From a virus, in the IMG/VR virus record IMGVR_UViG_3300010883_008292, positions 1-64,000 of that record: a stretch of 64,000 nucleotides of DNA. One strand, given 5' to 3'. Position numbers and translations under genes: made by a program. The notes beneath the pieces were generated by a model. That model ran no database searches and had not been told where the DNA came from. It was given only the letters and a program-made list of their open reading frames with translations. Positions 1 through 8,129 of the stretch are shown here, one piece after another (positions within the stretch are counted from its first letter, which is position 1; each line of letters starts with the position of its first letter).

Positions 1-10
1 TAAAGCCGTA

Positions 11-715
11 ATGGAAGAGTTTGGAGAAGCGGTTGTTGATGCTAATACCGCAGAAGGTGTACAAAGAAGAGACGATCATATAAAAAGGCGCATGCAACGT
101 AAAGAGTCTGAAGCAGTTAGACGCAAACAGGAGATGTTGTTCGGGGCCAAACTAGAGGCATACGAAATTCCTTTAATTAAAGGTTCTAAAAACAACGCAA
201 TGAAAAAGTTGATTCGTAAGGCCAAGTCTCCATTAGAGGTACATACATTAGCATCTATACTATTAAAAGAAGAATTGGTGCGCTCCGGAGCAATACCGAT
301 TTATAAACCTTCTGATCTAGATGAAATGTTATTAGATAAAAGTATCAACGAGGTCTTTGATTCTCACTTTTCTAACTTGTTAACCTATTCAAGATTCTAC
401 CATGAATTTGAAGGAGTCCATGTAGATATATGGTATGATAAATTATCACATAGAATAGGCCAACATGTTTGGAGAGAAAATACTGTTTATAAACTGCTCA
501 AAGATCAAAAGAAAGATACAAAATTTAAGAAGTCAAATGTAGAGGTTGTTGTTGAAGATGTCGTCTTATATAAAGATAAAAACATGACAGATGCTAATTT
601 AGTTTATGCAAAAGAATTAAAGGTTGGAGATATGTTCCTTTACGATAATCAGATATTGTCTCTACATGAAGATGAAGCAGGCTTGAAGACGGCGCCCAAT
701 GCCAGAAGTAAATAG
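11..715 (+). CDS. Unknown protein sharing a duplicated domain with the next gene
   Basis: I do not recognise this 234-residue protein. The reading frame is still open at the left edge, so the true start may lie upstream of this ATG. Residues 1-60 are highly charged and probably helical. From residue 132 (EFEGVHVDIWYD) to about 225 (KVGDMFLYDN) it matches residues 42-125 of the next gene almost without gaps, so the two share a duplicated domain. Here that domain ends the protein; in the neighbour it precedes a glycosyltransferase domain. It overlaps the next gene by 17 nt, which suggests co-translation. A structural or sugar-related role is only a guess from the neighbour. Confidence 0.6.
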   Translation: MEEFGEAVVDANTAEGVQRRDDHIKRRMQRKESEAVRRKQEMLFGAKLEAYEIPLIKGSKNNAMKKLIRKAKSPLEVHTLASILLKEELVRSGAIPIYKPSDLDEMLLDKSINEVFDSHFSNLLTYSRFYHEFEGVHVDIWYDKLSHRIGQHVWRENTVYKLLKDQKKDTKFKKSNVEVVVEDVVLYKDKNMTDANLVYAKELKVGDMFLYDNQILSLHEDEAGLKTAPNARSK

Positions 716-1895
716 AAAACAAGCAGTTTTTGGCCAGTTCGGTCAACAGCAAATACTTAAAGATAAAGAGTTTAAGAAAAGATTAGACTCTTTACACACT
801 ACCCCAGGCACACCTGTCCAGGAATTTGAAGGAGTCCATGTAGATATATGGTATGACAACCTATCACATCTAACTGGACAACATGTTTGGATAGATAATA
901 AAGTCTATAGTCTATTAAAAGATCAAGACGAAAACACAAACTTTGATTTAGAAAATGCAAAGCTAATTGTGGAAAATGTTTTGTTATATGAAGACAGAAA
1001 CATGACAGATGCTAAGTTAGAGTATGCAAAAGAATTAAAAGTAGGTGATTTATTTCTTTACAATAATAGTTTATTCTCTTTACCATTAGAGTTTGAAGGC
1101 AGACCAGATGTTAAAAAGGTTTATGTAGTAGAAGAACTTAATAATTTATGGCTCCGTCCAGCGATGGAGATAGTTGGCACAGATAATTTTCCAGATAATG
1201 GTTTTGTTATTGCAGCATCATGCCACGAAAGATTTTATACAGCAGCAATAGATCTTGCAGAGTCTATTAAACTCTTCTGGCCAGAGGCACACATAACTAT
1301 TTTTGTATCACACAAAGAATGGATTAAAGAAGAACACTATCAACATGCAGATTGGATAGAGTCTTGGGGAGTACCTAATCATATTAGAGCTAAACTTTGG
1401 GCTTTATCATGTACACCATATAGAGGAAAGACTTGTTATTTAGATGCCGATATGGTTTGTGAACACGAAGATATAGAAAATGTATTTGATCAACTACCAG
1501 ATGATTTAGATTTACTGTTTACAAAAATAAGACCATACAACGCAAAACTAACTAAGTTATCTAACACAGAAGAAATGACAGCCCATTGTGGAATGTTTAT
1601 ATACAGAAACAATCCGCAGACAATTAAATTAATGGACTCTTGGTATGGCCATTACTTATGGCAACAAGATCAAAGGAATGATATAGGATCTTATCCTATT
1701 GAGGCTAGGAAGTGGGACACCTTTACAATGTGGAACCTATTAACGTATAGTGATCACGGTGTTAAATGGGAAGAAGACCTACATGTCAAATGGAATTTTG
1801 TAAACGGCCATCACCCAGACGAACTGGAAGGTGAAGAGATAGTTTTATATCATTACACTATTCCTGAACATGAGTTATATTTAAAATATAAATGA
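699..1895 (+). CDS. Glycosyltransferase-like protein, GT-A fold, with N-terminal duplicated domain
   Basis: This 398-residue protein has two parts. Residues 42-125 repeat the domain at the end of the preceding gene. From about residue 165 it resembles GT-A (GT8-like) nucleotide-sugar transferases: an N-terminal beta-alpha start (FVIAASCHERFYTAA) and a DxD motif in LDADM (residues 248-252) that would bind the metal and nucleotide sugar, followed by a HCGMFIYRN segment. It may sugar-modify a virion protein, DNA or host surface component; the acceptor cannot be read from sequence. The stop overlaps the next gene by 4 nt. The fold is fairly sure, the substrate unknown. Confidence 0.65.
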   Translation: MPEVNRKQAVFGQFGQQQILKDKEFKKRLDSLHTTPGTPVQEFEGVHVDIWYDNLSHLTGQHVWIDNKVYSLLKDQDENTNFDLENAKLIVENVLLYEDRNMTDAKLEYAKELKVGDLFLYNNSLFSLPLEFEGRPDVKKVYVVEELNNLWLRPAMEIVGTDNFPDNGFVIAASCHERFYTAAIDLAESIKLFWPEAHITIFVSHKEWIKEEHYQHADWIESWGVPNHIRAKLWALSCTPYRGKTCYLDADMVCEHEDIENVFDQLPDDLDLLFTKIRPYNAKLTKLSNTEEMTAHCGMFIYRNNPQTIKLMDSWYGHYLWQQDQRNDIGSYPIEARKWDTFTMWNLLTYSDHGVKWEEDLHVKWNFVNGHHPDELEGEEIVLYHYTIPEHELYLKYK

Positions 1896-2545
1896 TTTTT
1901 ACTAAGGTATCAGATGAATTATTAGAAATGTTGGAGCCATATTCAGATTGGTTTTTCCAACAAGACTTATCTCCTTTAGAAGAATTGGCAACAAAGAATC
2001 CAAAAAACGATCCTTTGCATCAAATCGGCTGGGCCACTTCTCAAGAATATTTAAACGATATTGTAGCTAAAGATGGAGCACATGAAGGGTATCCAGAAAT
2101 TTCTTATAGTTATGATTTACAAGCAAGAGAACACTCAAAACATTTTCAGGACAAATACCAAACCTTTTCTACAAACCTATGTAGTTTCTTAGGGGCTAGA
2201 AATGAGGCAGTCCATGTGTTTTATCCTAAACAAGGTTTCATGAGTTGGCACAATAATTGGAACGCTCATGGTTACAACATATTATTATCTTATTCAGAAC
2301 ATGGAAGGGGTTGGTTTAAATATAGAGATCCCAAAACACATGAAGTTATCCATATGCCAGACCCAGGTGGTTGGTCTTGCAAGGTAGGATACTATGGCAG
2401 AGGTAGAGAACCCGATAAAGTTTACTATCATTGCGCAGGAACTGAAGAACCCAGGCTTACTTTAGGGTATGTCATACCCCATTTAGGACTCTGGCAGTCC
2501 ATGATCTCCGATATATCTGGCGAATCCGCCGAACACTTCTCCTAA
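1892..2545 (+). CDS. Putative 2-oxoglutarate/Fe(II) oxygenase-like protein
   Basis: At 217 residues this resembles small jelly-roll oxygenases of marine myophages. The core runs from about residue 105 to 196: a first metal position in MSWHNNWNAHG (H120), a distal histidine in VYYHCAG (H180) and an arginine in RLTLGYV (R188) that would bind 2-oxoglutarate. The usual HxD is HxN here (H120, N122), so metal binding may be weakened or use another acid. It overlaps the glycosyltransferase gene by 4 nt (ATGA) and ends the first operon before a strong promoter. The substrate is unknown. Confidence 0.5.
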   Translation: MIFTKVSDELLEMLEPYSDWFFQQDLSPLEELATKNPKNDPLHQIGWATSQEYLNDIVAKDGAHEGYPEISYSYDLQAREHSKHFQDKYQTFSTNLCSFLGARNEAVHVFYPKQGFMSWHNNWNAHGYNILLSYSEHGRGWFKYRDPKTHEVIHMPDPGGWSCKVGYYGRGREPDKVYYHCAGTEEPRLTLGYVIPHLGLWQSMISDISGESAEHFS

Positions 2546-2575
2546 GTCCTTGATCTTACAAAAAGAGTGATCGTT

Positions 2576-2593
2576 CAAGCGAGAAATCGCTTG
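2576..2593 (+). other. GNRA-type hairpin overlapping the -35 region
   Basis: A perfect 7-bp stem (CAAGCGA / TCGCTTG) closed by a GAAA tetraloop ends inside the -35 hexamer of the following promoter. No T-run follows, so it is not a classical terminator. In RNA read through from the upstream operon it would fold stably. A role in 3'-end protection or attenuation is inference. Confidence 0.4.
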
Positions 2594-2619
2594 ATTTATG
2601 GTTCTAGAAATCGTATAAT
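2591..2619 (+). promoter_or_regulatory. Sigma70-like promoter P1
   Basis: TTGATT (2591-2596), a 17-bp spacer and TATAAT (2614-2619) form a near-consensus host-type promoter directly upstream of the gene at 2653. GGTT lies three bases after the -35 box, as in most promoters of this genome. About 110 bp from 2543 to 2652 resemble the region before the gene at 46454. Confidence 0.85.
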
Positions 2620-2652
2620 AGTAGTATAAACAATAAGAAGTGAGGACTTTAA
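2615..2652 (+). repeat. Conserved 38-nt leader, copy 1
   Basis: This stretch from the -10 box to the start codon is identical to 46416-46453 and 48942-48979. It contains the ribosome binding site GTGAGGACT. Identity across non-coding DNA in front of three unrelated genes points to a shared regulatory leader or recent duplication of an expression cassette. Confidence 0.85.
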
Positions 2653-2976
2653 ATGAAATACACAGACTATATAGCACAAGAGATTAAACAAATCCTTGTG
2701 GCTTGTACCAAACAAGCACAATTAGCACACAGCTTTTACAGAACACCAGACGGACCAATCCTAAAGGATGTAGGTAAAGTCAATTTTGGTGAATCAAACT
2801 ACGCTGTAGGACCATTAACAAAGACAATATATGTTTCAGATACTTTTGGAAACAGATACAAAGTGTCAGTAGAAGATTTAAAGAATGTTAAAGGCTTTGG
2901 CTGGATAACACACAAAGAAGCAGACAAGTATGATCTTGTTTATGATAGAGAAGAAGGTAGATATAATGTTAAATAA
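2653..2976 (+). CDS. Hypothetical protein, early gene
   Basis: I do not recognise this 107-residue soluble protein. It has a helical N-terminal third and a likely small beta domain around TIYVSDTFGNRYKVSVEDL, with no cysteine pairs or membrane segment. It is the first gene behind the strong promoter at 2591-2619 and the conserved leader, so it should be expressed early and strongly. It overlaps the downstream phosphatase gene by 11 nt. Confidence 0.7.
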   Translation: MKYTDYIAQEIKQILVACTKQAQLAHSFYRTPDGPILKDVGKVNFGESNYAVGPLTKTIYVSDTFGNRYKVSVEDLKNVKGFGWITHKEADKYDLVYDREEGRYNVK

Positions 2977-3391
2977 CAAGGCAATCATCGTTGATGTAGA
3001 CGGAACAATTGCACACAGGGTGGGAGACAATCCTAGAGACCCTTACGATATGACTAGAGTAGTAGAAGACGAATACGATCCAATCATTGGAGGTATTACT
3101 CAAATTTATAGAGAAGCAGGATTTGATATTATTGTTGTTTCAGCTAGGACTGAAGAAGCAAGAGAAGGAACTGTTGAATTTTTACATAACAATAACTTTA
3201 AATATGATGCCTTGTTTATGAGGAAAAACAAAGATAACAGACAGGACGCTATAGTTAAAACAGAAATATTTCAAAATGATATTGAATTCAGATGGGACGT
3301 TGAATTTGTTTTAGATGACAGAGATCAAACTGTAGAGGCATGGAGAGCTTTAGGATTAAAAACGTTGCAAGTAGCAACAGGAGACTTTTAA
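2966..3391 (+). CDS. Polynucleotide 3'-phosphatase-like HAD protein
   Basis: These 141 residues match the phosphatase half of T4 polynucleotide kinase/phosphatase (PseT). The HAD nucleophile motif is DVDGT (D10, D12), followed by a YDMTRV segment, VVSAR as motif II, and FVLDDRDQTVEAWR near the C-terminus, ending in QVATGDF as in the T4 enzyme. There is no kinase P-loop, so this is the phosphatase domain alone. It would remove 3'-phosphates from nicked RNA or DNA during repair. I chose the ATG at 2966 because an AAGG-type ribosome site precedes it and the family starts just before the DxDGT strand. Confidence 0.8.
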   Translation: MLNNKAIIVDVDGTIAHRVGDNPRDPYDMTRVVEDEYDPIIGGITQIYREAGFDIIVVSARTEEAREGTVEFLHNNNFKYDALFMRKNKDNRQDAIVKTEIFQNDIEFRWDVEFVLDDRDQTVEAWRALGLKTLQVATGDF

Positions 3392-3622
3392 ATGACACAA
3401 AGAAGAATGACATACGACGGATTAGCACAAGCAATAGCTGATGAAGTCAATGAGGACATTAGATTTAGTAACAACTTATCTGATGGTGATACTTACAATG
3501 ATCAAATCATAGAACAAATGGTAATGGATAAAGCTAGTGAGGAAACTCCTGATTATCTAGATCATTATGATGTAGCTTCTAAAGCTTTAGAAATGATTGA
3601 TTACGACGCGGTGGTATCATAA
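3392..3622 (+). CDS. Hypothetical acidic protein
   Basis: This is a 76-residue acidic, probably helical protein that I do not recognise. It starts immediately after the phosphatase stop codon and ends just before the HNH nuclease, so all three are likely on one transcript. No motif, signal peptide or membrane segment is visible. Confidence 0.6.
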   Translation: MTQRRMTYDGLAQAIADEVNEDIRFSNNLSDGDTYNDQIIEQMVMDKASEETPDYLDHYDVASKALEMIDYDAVVS

Positions 3623-3623
3623 T

Positions 3624-4106
3624 ATGTGTAAAATAAGAAATAATAAACCTTTAGTAGGAGCTTTATCAAGCGTTGGATTTGAAATAGCCTTAGAGAATGG
3701 CAAATCGATAAGAGAGGAGAATCCTATCTTTGTAAATAAAGCTGGTGATTTTTTTAAAATAGAAAAAATAACACCTTCTAAACCTAAGAAACAGAAATAT
3801 CACAATCTATCTGTTTCTGAATATGGAAAAGTTAAAACTATAAAAGCACATAAAATAATGATGCATACTTTTGTTGGAACTCCTAATGAATGGCTACAAA
3901 ACAAGACACCTGAAGGTGTGCCTGAGAAGGAGTGGAAAAACGCATCTAAAGAAATGAAAAAGAGTATTTTAAAATTGTTAGCTCAAAATGCTATTGACAT
4001 AGATCATATAAATCCAGTATCTAATGACAGTAGTGATAAAGCTTATAGGTTAGACAACTTACAATACATGTTATCTTCGAAGAATAATAAGAAAGGTGGT
4101 AACTAA
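3624..4106 (+). CDS. HNH endonuclease-like protein
   Basis: The 160-residue protein ends with a typical HNH signature: DIDHINPVSND, then YRLDNLQYM and SSKNNKK, in which the histidine of DIDH and the RLDNL segment match homing or restriction-type HNH nucleases. The N-terminal part contains a basic stretch (KPKKQKYHNL) that could contact DNA. The ATG at 3624 was chosen because the upstream in-frame ATG lies inside the preceding gene. It is probably a free-standing mobile or homing nuclease. Its stop codon touches the stop codon of the convergent methyltransferase gene at 4107. Confidence 0.7.
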   Translation: MCKIRNNKPLVGALSSVGFEIALENGKSIREENPIFVNKAGDFFKIEKITPSKPKKQKYHNLSVSEYGKVKTIKAHKIMMHTFVGTPNEWLQNKTPEGVPEKEWKNASKEMKKSILKLLAQNAIDIDHINPVSNDSSDKAYRLDNLQYMLSSKNNKKGGN

Positions 4107-4775
4107 CTACTTAGTACCGATAGCCATAAACCTATCGTAATAAACCTTTCCATTCCAATCATAATAAAACTGTTTGACTTTACCCGTGTAGGTCGTATCT
4201 TTTAGGCCTACATTTTCAATCAATTTCTTTTCACTATCCACACAATTAATTCCATACATCTCTTCTATAACGTTAGAAGATTGGCAAGCAAATATTGCAT
4301 GTTTGTTTGCTGTCCTCAGATCGTTTAGTGGATACATCTGTTCAGCACCCATAGTAATTACTATATCTACTTTCAGTTGATTTAACTCATCAAAAGCGAA
4401 AGGAATATCTAAGTTCCAATGATTTATTTTGATGTATTCTTCTGCGATATAATGCTTATTAAACACCTTAGAGAGCTCTAAAGCTTCTTTATCTATGTCA
4501 ACTAGGTGCAATTCTCCCACGGACAAGTTCTCACATAGTAACGGAACTAAAGGCACTCCTAACCAGCTGTTTAATACAAGAATATTAAATTGCTCGTCTT
4601 TTAAATAGTTATCTAAACTCTTCTTAAGCTCTTCAACTAACCAAATAGCTCCTTCCATAGTATTAGGACTAAGAGCTTGCCTAAAGTCGTCGTGCTTGTG
4701 TTTCATTTCGTGCTCAACTTTGGCGAGACCTTCTCCCCAATATTGCATACTGTTTAAAAAATTAAAATTTAACAT
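4107..4775 (-). CDS. Class I SAM-dependent methyltransferase-like protein
   Basis: This 222-residue protein has a Rossmann methyltransferase pattern: FNILVLNSWLGVPLVPLL as motif I, with the usual glycine-rich loop replaced by NSWLG, then LHLVDIDKEA with the acidic ribose-binding residue and VDIVITMGAEQM as motif IV. The ATG at 4775 is preceded on the minus strand by GGAAGGAAAGAAG, an excellent ribosome site, whereas an ATG at 4799 has none. It is the last gene of the minus-strand glycosyltransferase island and could methylate a sugar or nucleotide. The substrate is not evident. Confidence 0.65.
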   Translation of the reverse strand: MLNFNFLNSMQYWGEGLAKVEHEMKHKHDDFRQALSPNTMEGAIWLVEELKKSLDNYLKDEQFNILVLNSWLGVPLVPLLCENLSVGELHLVDIDKEALELSKVFNKHYIAEEYIKINHWNLDIPFAFDELNQLKVDIVITMGAEQMYPLNDLRTANKHAIFACQSSNVIEEMYGINCVDSEKKLIENVGLKDTTYTGKVKQFYYDWNGKVYYDRFMAIGTK

Positions 4776-5451
4776 CTTCTTTCCTTCCCATTGAATCAAA
4801 TAAACAGACGTATGGTATTTGCCTGTAAACTTGTGTTTCTACATCATGAGGAAATATGTACCCATGATTGTAACTATAAAACCATCCTATAGGAAAGTAT
4901 TTAATTCTTGCCACGCCTTTGTGGCTAAAGAAATTATCTATTCCCCGATAGTACCATAAGATTTTATCTATATGTGTTTTAAAATAAAGAGTTATATTCT
5001 CTTTATCTAAGTTATCATTCCATCTTAATATACTAGAATTAAGTTCTGTATATCTATGTGGAATGTGTTCTGTTTCTATCTTCATTGTATCTAAATCGTG
5101 CCAATGTGTTTGGCCAAAGCATAAACAATCCTCTGGATCAAAGTTGACAAGATCATCTATATTCTTTTGGATAATAATATCTAAGTCAAAGAATAAATTA
5201 TCTCCTTTCTTCCTCACGACATTATCATCAAACAAGTACATCTTATTCCACCACTTTTCTAACTTGTTATTTTTTGGTAGCGGTATAACAGTAATTCCTT
5301 TATCAAGTCCTTTAGGACTTTCTGTTAAGCAATGGAACGTAAATTTATAACTTAAATGTTCTTTACACGATTCCAATATTTTATTGACATGGTGTGAAGA
5401 GTATTTCGTACCCCATTTAACAGTATAGATATTTAAATGTTCTATGTGCAT
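4762..5451 (-). CDS. GT-A-like glycosyltransferase, paralogue 1
   Basis: One of four paralogues in this island, 229 residues. The family marks are a start strand with KWGTKYSSHHVNK (residues 12-24), FHCLTESPKGL, a WWNK segment and the DxD-like motif in FFDLDIIIQKNIDDL expected to hold metal and nucleotide sugar. The C-terminal part carries a YYRGIDNFF motif shared with the others. It lies 4 nt downstream of the next paralogue and overlaps the methyltransferase gene by 14 nt, so it is in one operon. It probably glycosylates a virion or cell-surface component. Confidence 0.65.
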   Translation of the reverse strand: MHIEHLNIYTVKWGTKYSSHHVNKILESCKEHLSYKFTFHCLTESPKGLDKGITVIPLPKNNKLEKWWNKMYLFDDNVVRKKGDNLFFDLDIIIQKNIDDLVNFDPEDCLCFGQTHWHDLDTMKIETEHIPHRYTELNSSILRWNDNLDKENITLYFKTHIDKILWYYRGIDNFFSHKGVARIKYFPIGWFYSYNHGYIFPHDVETQVYRQIPYVCLFDSMGRKEDVKF

Positions 5452-5455
5452 ATAT

Positions 5456-6268
5456 TTATTGCCAATGCTTCAGTAAGTTAGGATCAACTAACTCATTCTG
5501 TTTAACTTTTCCTCTGTCAGGTGTAGGTTGTGGTAGTAGGTCTATATTAAAGACACAAAGGATAGGCGTTTCCCTATAAATTTTTGTTTCTAAATCGTCA
5601 TCGTCCCAACTACGGCCTCGGTTATACGAGTAAGCATAGTCTGCTGGGAAGTGATCCCATAATTTTTTACCCCAATCACCCCACCGCCAGGAATGATAAT
5701 TGTCTGTTCCGTCTGTAAATGTAAACCAAATCTTTTCTTGGTTTTCTAATACATCATGCCATATACATTCTGCTTGATCGTCGCTCCACACTTGGCAACT
5801 GCCATTAGTGTATGCTCCATGTGATAGTTTAAATTTTCTAGTCTTCATTGGGCGGGGATCTTGCCACCAAGACCTTAGCTTGGTAGGCCTTTCCATATTG
5901 TAAGTAATCAAAGGCTCTATATCATTCTGTATTATAACATCTAAATCGAAGAATATAAAACGCCCTGTAGGTTTGTCCTCAGCAAAGTTATGAGTATTGA
6001 ATACCATTGTCTTAGGCCTGTCCCAACATCTAGCCATGCCATACTTAAAGTCGTCTTTCTGAAACCAATACTTGGGGTGTATGTTTGGAATGTCTGGAAA
6101 AGGAATTACCTTTATATCATCATCAAATCCTTCGGCATCATCTGTATAACAATAGAAATGGAAATCGTGTTTAGGATCTGTATTCCTTCTTGCCATATTT
6201 TTTAATCTGTTTACAAAATGAGGACCATATTTTGTACCCCATTTTGAACATACAATATTAACTCTCAT
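5456..6268 (-). CDS. GT-A-like glycosyltransferase, paralogue 2
   Basis: A 270-residue member of the same family, with CSKWGTKYGPHFVNRL near the N-terminus, FHFYCYTDDAEG, IHPKYWFQKDDF, the DxD-like FFDLDVIIQNDIEPL and a C-terminal YSYNRGRSW block. It is most similar to the paralogue at 8110-8877: both have HPKYWF, WQDPR and TDNYH(S/Y)WR segments. The start at 6268 follows GGAGAGAAAA on the minus strand; an upstream ATG at 6316 lies inside the zinc-ribbon gene, which overlaps it by 11 nt. Confidence 0.65.
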   Translation of the reverse strand: MRVNIVCSKWGTKYGPHFVNRLKNMARRNTDPKHDFHFYCYTDDAEGFDDDIKVIPFPDIPNIHPKYWFQKDDFKYGMARCWDRPKTMVFNTHNFAEDKPTGRFIFFDLDVIIQNDIEPLITYNMERPTKLRSWWQDPRPMKTRKFKLSHGAYTNGSCQVWSDDQAECIWHDVLENQEKIWFTFTDGTDNYHSWRWGDWGKKLWDHFPADYAYSYNRGRSWDDDDLETKIYRETPILCVFNIDLLPQPTPDRGKVKQNELVDPNLLKHWQ

Positions 6269-6392
6269 TTTTCTCTCCACAGTGGGGGCAATATAATTTT
6301 TTAGGAACCCACTCATCCATAACTGCTATACTCCAAAACCCATTACAAGCGTTACAAGTAAAATGCCAGATGATTTCTTTACTAACTTTCAT
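6258..6392 (-). CDS. Small zinc-ribbon protein (44 residues)
   Basis: A short gene hidden between larger ones. The 44-residue product has two CxxC knuckles, CNAC (residues 13-16) and CPHC (35-38), separated by 18 residues that include WSIAVMDEWVPKK, the layout of a treble-clef or rubredoxin-like zinc ribbon. Its ends overlap the stop of the upstream gene and the start of the downstream glycosyltransferase, as expected of a co-translated gene. It could be a small nucleic-acid or protein-binding adaptor. Confidence 0.65.
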   Translation of the reverse strand: MKVSKEIIWHFTCNACNGFWSIAVMDEWVPKKLYCPHCGEKNES

Positions 6393-6597
6393 TGGCAGCC
6401 CTTGCTATTACATAGTCAGTAGCATATTGTATTCCTTCATCTGCCAAAGCAGACACTACTTCCATGCACTTAACATCAAATTGTTTTATGTCGATGTGTA
6501 TTATTAGTGTTGAAAAATCTGAGTTTTTAACTATCTTAATATATTGGTTATCACTAAATATTCCTTCTATCACAGTTCCATTTTTTACTTTTAACAT
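6382..6597 (-). CDS. Hypothetical protein
   Basis: An unrecognised 71-residue protein. The N-terminal half (MLKVKNGTVIEGIFSDNQYI) reads like a small beta-barrel with weak resemblance to LSm or SH3 folds; the rest is helical. It overlaps the upstream fusion gene by 7 nt and the zinc-ribbon gene by 11 nt, so it is tightly embedded in the minus-strand operon. No function is assigned. Confidence 0.55.
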   Translation of the reverse strand: MLKVKNGTVIEGIFSDNQYIKIVKNSDFSTLIIHIDIKQFDVKCMEVVSALADEGIQYATDYVIARAANES

Positions 6598-8129
6598 ATT
6601 CCTTCCTGTTCATTCCATATTACTGTTGGATTCAATTTTAATAAATTATTAAAGTACCCTTTATAAAAATCATTAGTAAATATAGTTTCTAAATTATTAT
6701 TATTAATATTATTCTTATCCCAATCATATAACAAATCTGTTTTATGTTCGGGAGAGGCGTGTGCTGTTGCAACGTTTAACGCTACATGTTTACACGGGAA
6801 AACATTTCCTTTAGCATCTAAGTAAAATTGGTTTTTAACTTTACCTTCGCATTCAACGTGTGGACTAAAAACTATTTTTCTTTCTTTATATATGTCGTCC
6901 TGTTGAACTGTTTTTAGTGTGTGAAAATCTATAAGACTATAGTCAGGCATTTCTTTTTTAATCTTCTTCTTCTTAGTTTTAACTTCTTCTTTCATTTCAT
7001 TTTTATATATGAAGCCAGTGAAGTTATATTTTTTAGATAGGACTTTAGCTTTCTTTAAATCATCTACTTGAGATAGATGTGTTTGAGTATAGTGCCAAAA
7101 TACTCTACAGCCTTGCTTTATTAATTGATCAGCCCTCTTTATAACATTTTCGTCTGGGTTTGCTGTGTTTATATGAATGGTTATGTTGCCTATATTTTTA
7201 GATCCTTCATCAAACTTATCGTTCCATTGTGAAACAAAATTATTATAGAACAATACGCCTAAATTATTCCACCATATAAGATCATTTTCTTTTGCTTCTG
7301 TTTCTAAATCTATAGCTATGCCCCAGTCAGCCATTAAGTATTGACATATTTCAATTAATTCTGGGTTGGTGGTGGGTTCACCTATAAGTTTAATCCTTTT
7401 AAATTTAGATCTTGTTATAAAGTCAAAGTCAAAGTTTTGTTCTATTAATCTTCTAGTTAAGTGAGTGGTACCATTACTTAATTCCACTTCAACCCTTTCA
7501 GGCAAGTAAGGATATAGATCTGTTTCTCTATTGTAACTTAATTCTAATTGTTCTGGTGTAAAATCTTCATACCAATAAGGCAATACTACAATATCTCCTA
7601 ATGTTTTTTCAGGATAATTGTGGTTAGTATTTTGTATAAAAGAGAAGTCAGGAACTTCATTACTATAAAAGGCATCAGTAAACGAATGGTTTTGAAATGT
7701 CATATCGTCTTCCATGTCATCCCATTTTGTTAATATTTTTTCTACTTGTTCATTACGATTACAGACATAACAGAAGTTACCATCTTCTAATATTAATTTA
7801 TCTATACCTTTAGTCTTATAGTTAAAGAATTCTTTAGGGTTGTTCAGTATAACATTGGGTGTTACAAATAAGGATACATCTCCTGGTTGTGTGTGTTGCA
7901 TTATGTCTATCTCTAACCAGTCTTTTCCATACTTAGGAACATGAAAAGTTATGCCTTGTATATAACCATCTTTCTTTTTAGTGGTTTCTAACAATTTCAT
8001 TTCATCATCGTTGGTAAAGACAATGAAGTCAAAGGGATCTACAATAAGTTTCTTCGCTTGTGTATAAAAAGCGTTTATATGTCGTTGACTATAATTGCTG
8101 TCTAGCTGATTAGCTATTAGTGTTACCAT
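6591..8129 (-). CDS. GT-like domain fused to a degenerate radical-SAM/SPASM-like domain
   Basis: At 512 residues this is twice the length of its neighbours. Residues 1-200 follow the island's glycosyltransferase pattern (start strand, FDFIVFTNDDE, VPKYGKDW), but the DxD site is VTPNVIL, so transferase activity is doubtful. From about residue 235 it follows a radical-SAM layout: FKRIKLIGEPTTNPELIEI matches the strand and GEP loop, and HVECEGK...GNVFPCKHV near 430-455 looks like a SPASM iron-sulphur region. However, no CxxxCxxC cluster motif precedes the GEP loop. Both halves thus look catalytically degenerate or repurposed. It overlaps the upstream gene by 20 nt. Confidence 0.55.
   Translation of the reverse strand: MVTLIANQLDSNYSQRHINAFYTQAKKLIVDPFDFIVFTNDDEMKLLETTKKKDGYIQGITFHVPKYGKDWLEIDIMQHTQPGDVSLFVTPNVILNNPKEFFNYKTKGIDKLILEDGNFCYVCNRNEQVEKILTKWDDMEDDMTFQNHSFTDAFYSNEVPDFSFIQNTNHNYPEKTLGDIVVLPYWYEDFTPEQLELSYNRETDLYPYLPERVEVELSNGTTHLTRRLIEQNFDFDFITRSKFKRIKLIGEPTTNPELIEICQYLMADWGIAIDLETEAKENDLIWWNNLGVLFYNNFVSQWNDKFDEGSKNIGNITIHINTANPDENVIKRADQLIKQGCRVFWHYTQTHLSQVDDLKKAKVLSKKYNFTGFIYKNEMKEEVKTKKKKIKKEMPDYSLIDFHTLKTVQQDDIYKERKIVFSPHVECEGKVKNQFYLDAKGNVFPCKHVALNVATAHASPEHKTDLLYDWDKNNINNNNLETIFTNDFYKGYFNNLLKLNPTVIWNEQEGIC

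Noticed and set aside
4090-4120. Bidirectional terminator at the convergent junction
   Set aside because: The two stop codons abut and no GC-rich stem with T-run is visible in or beside the junction.
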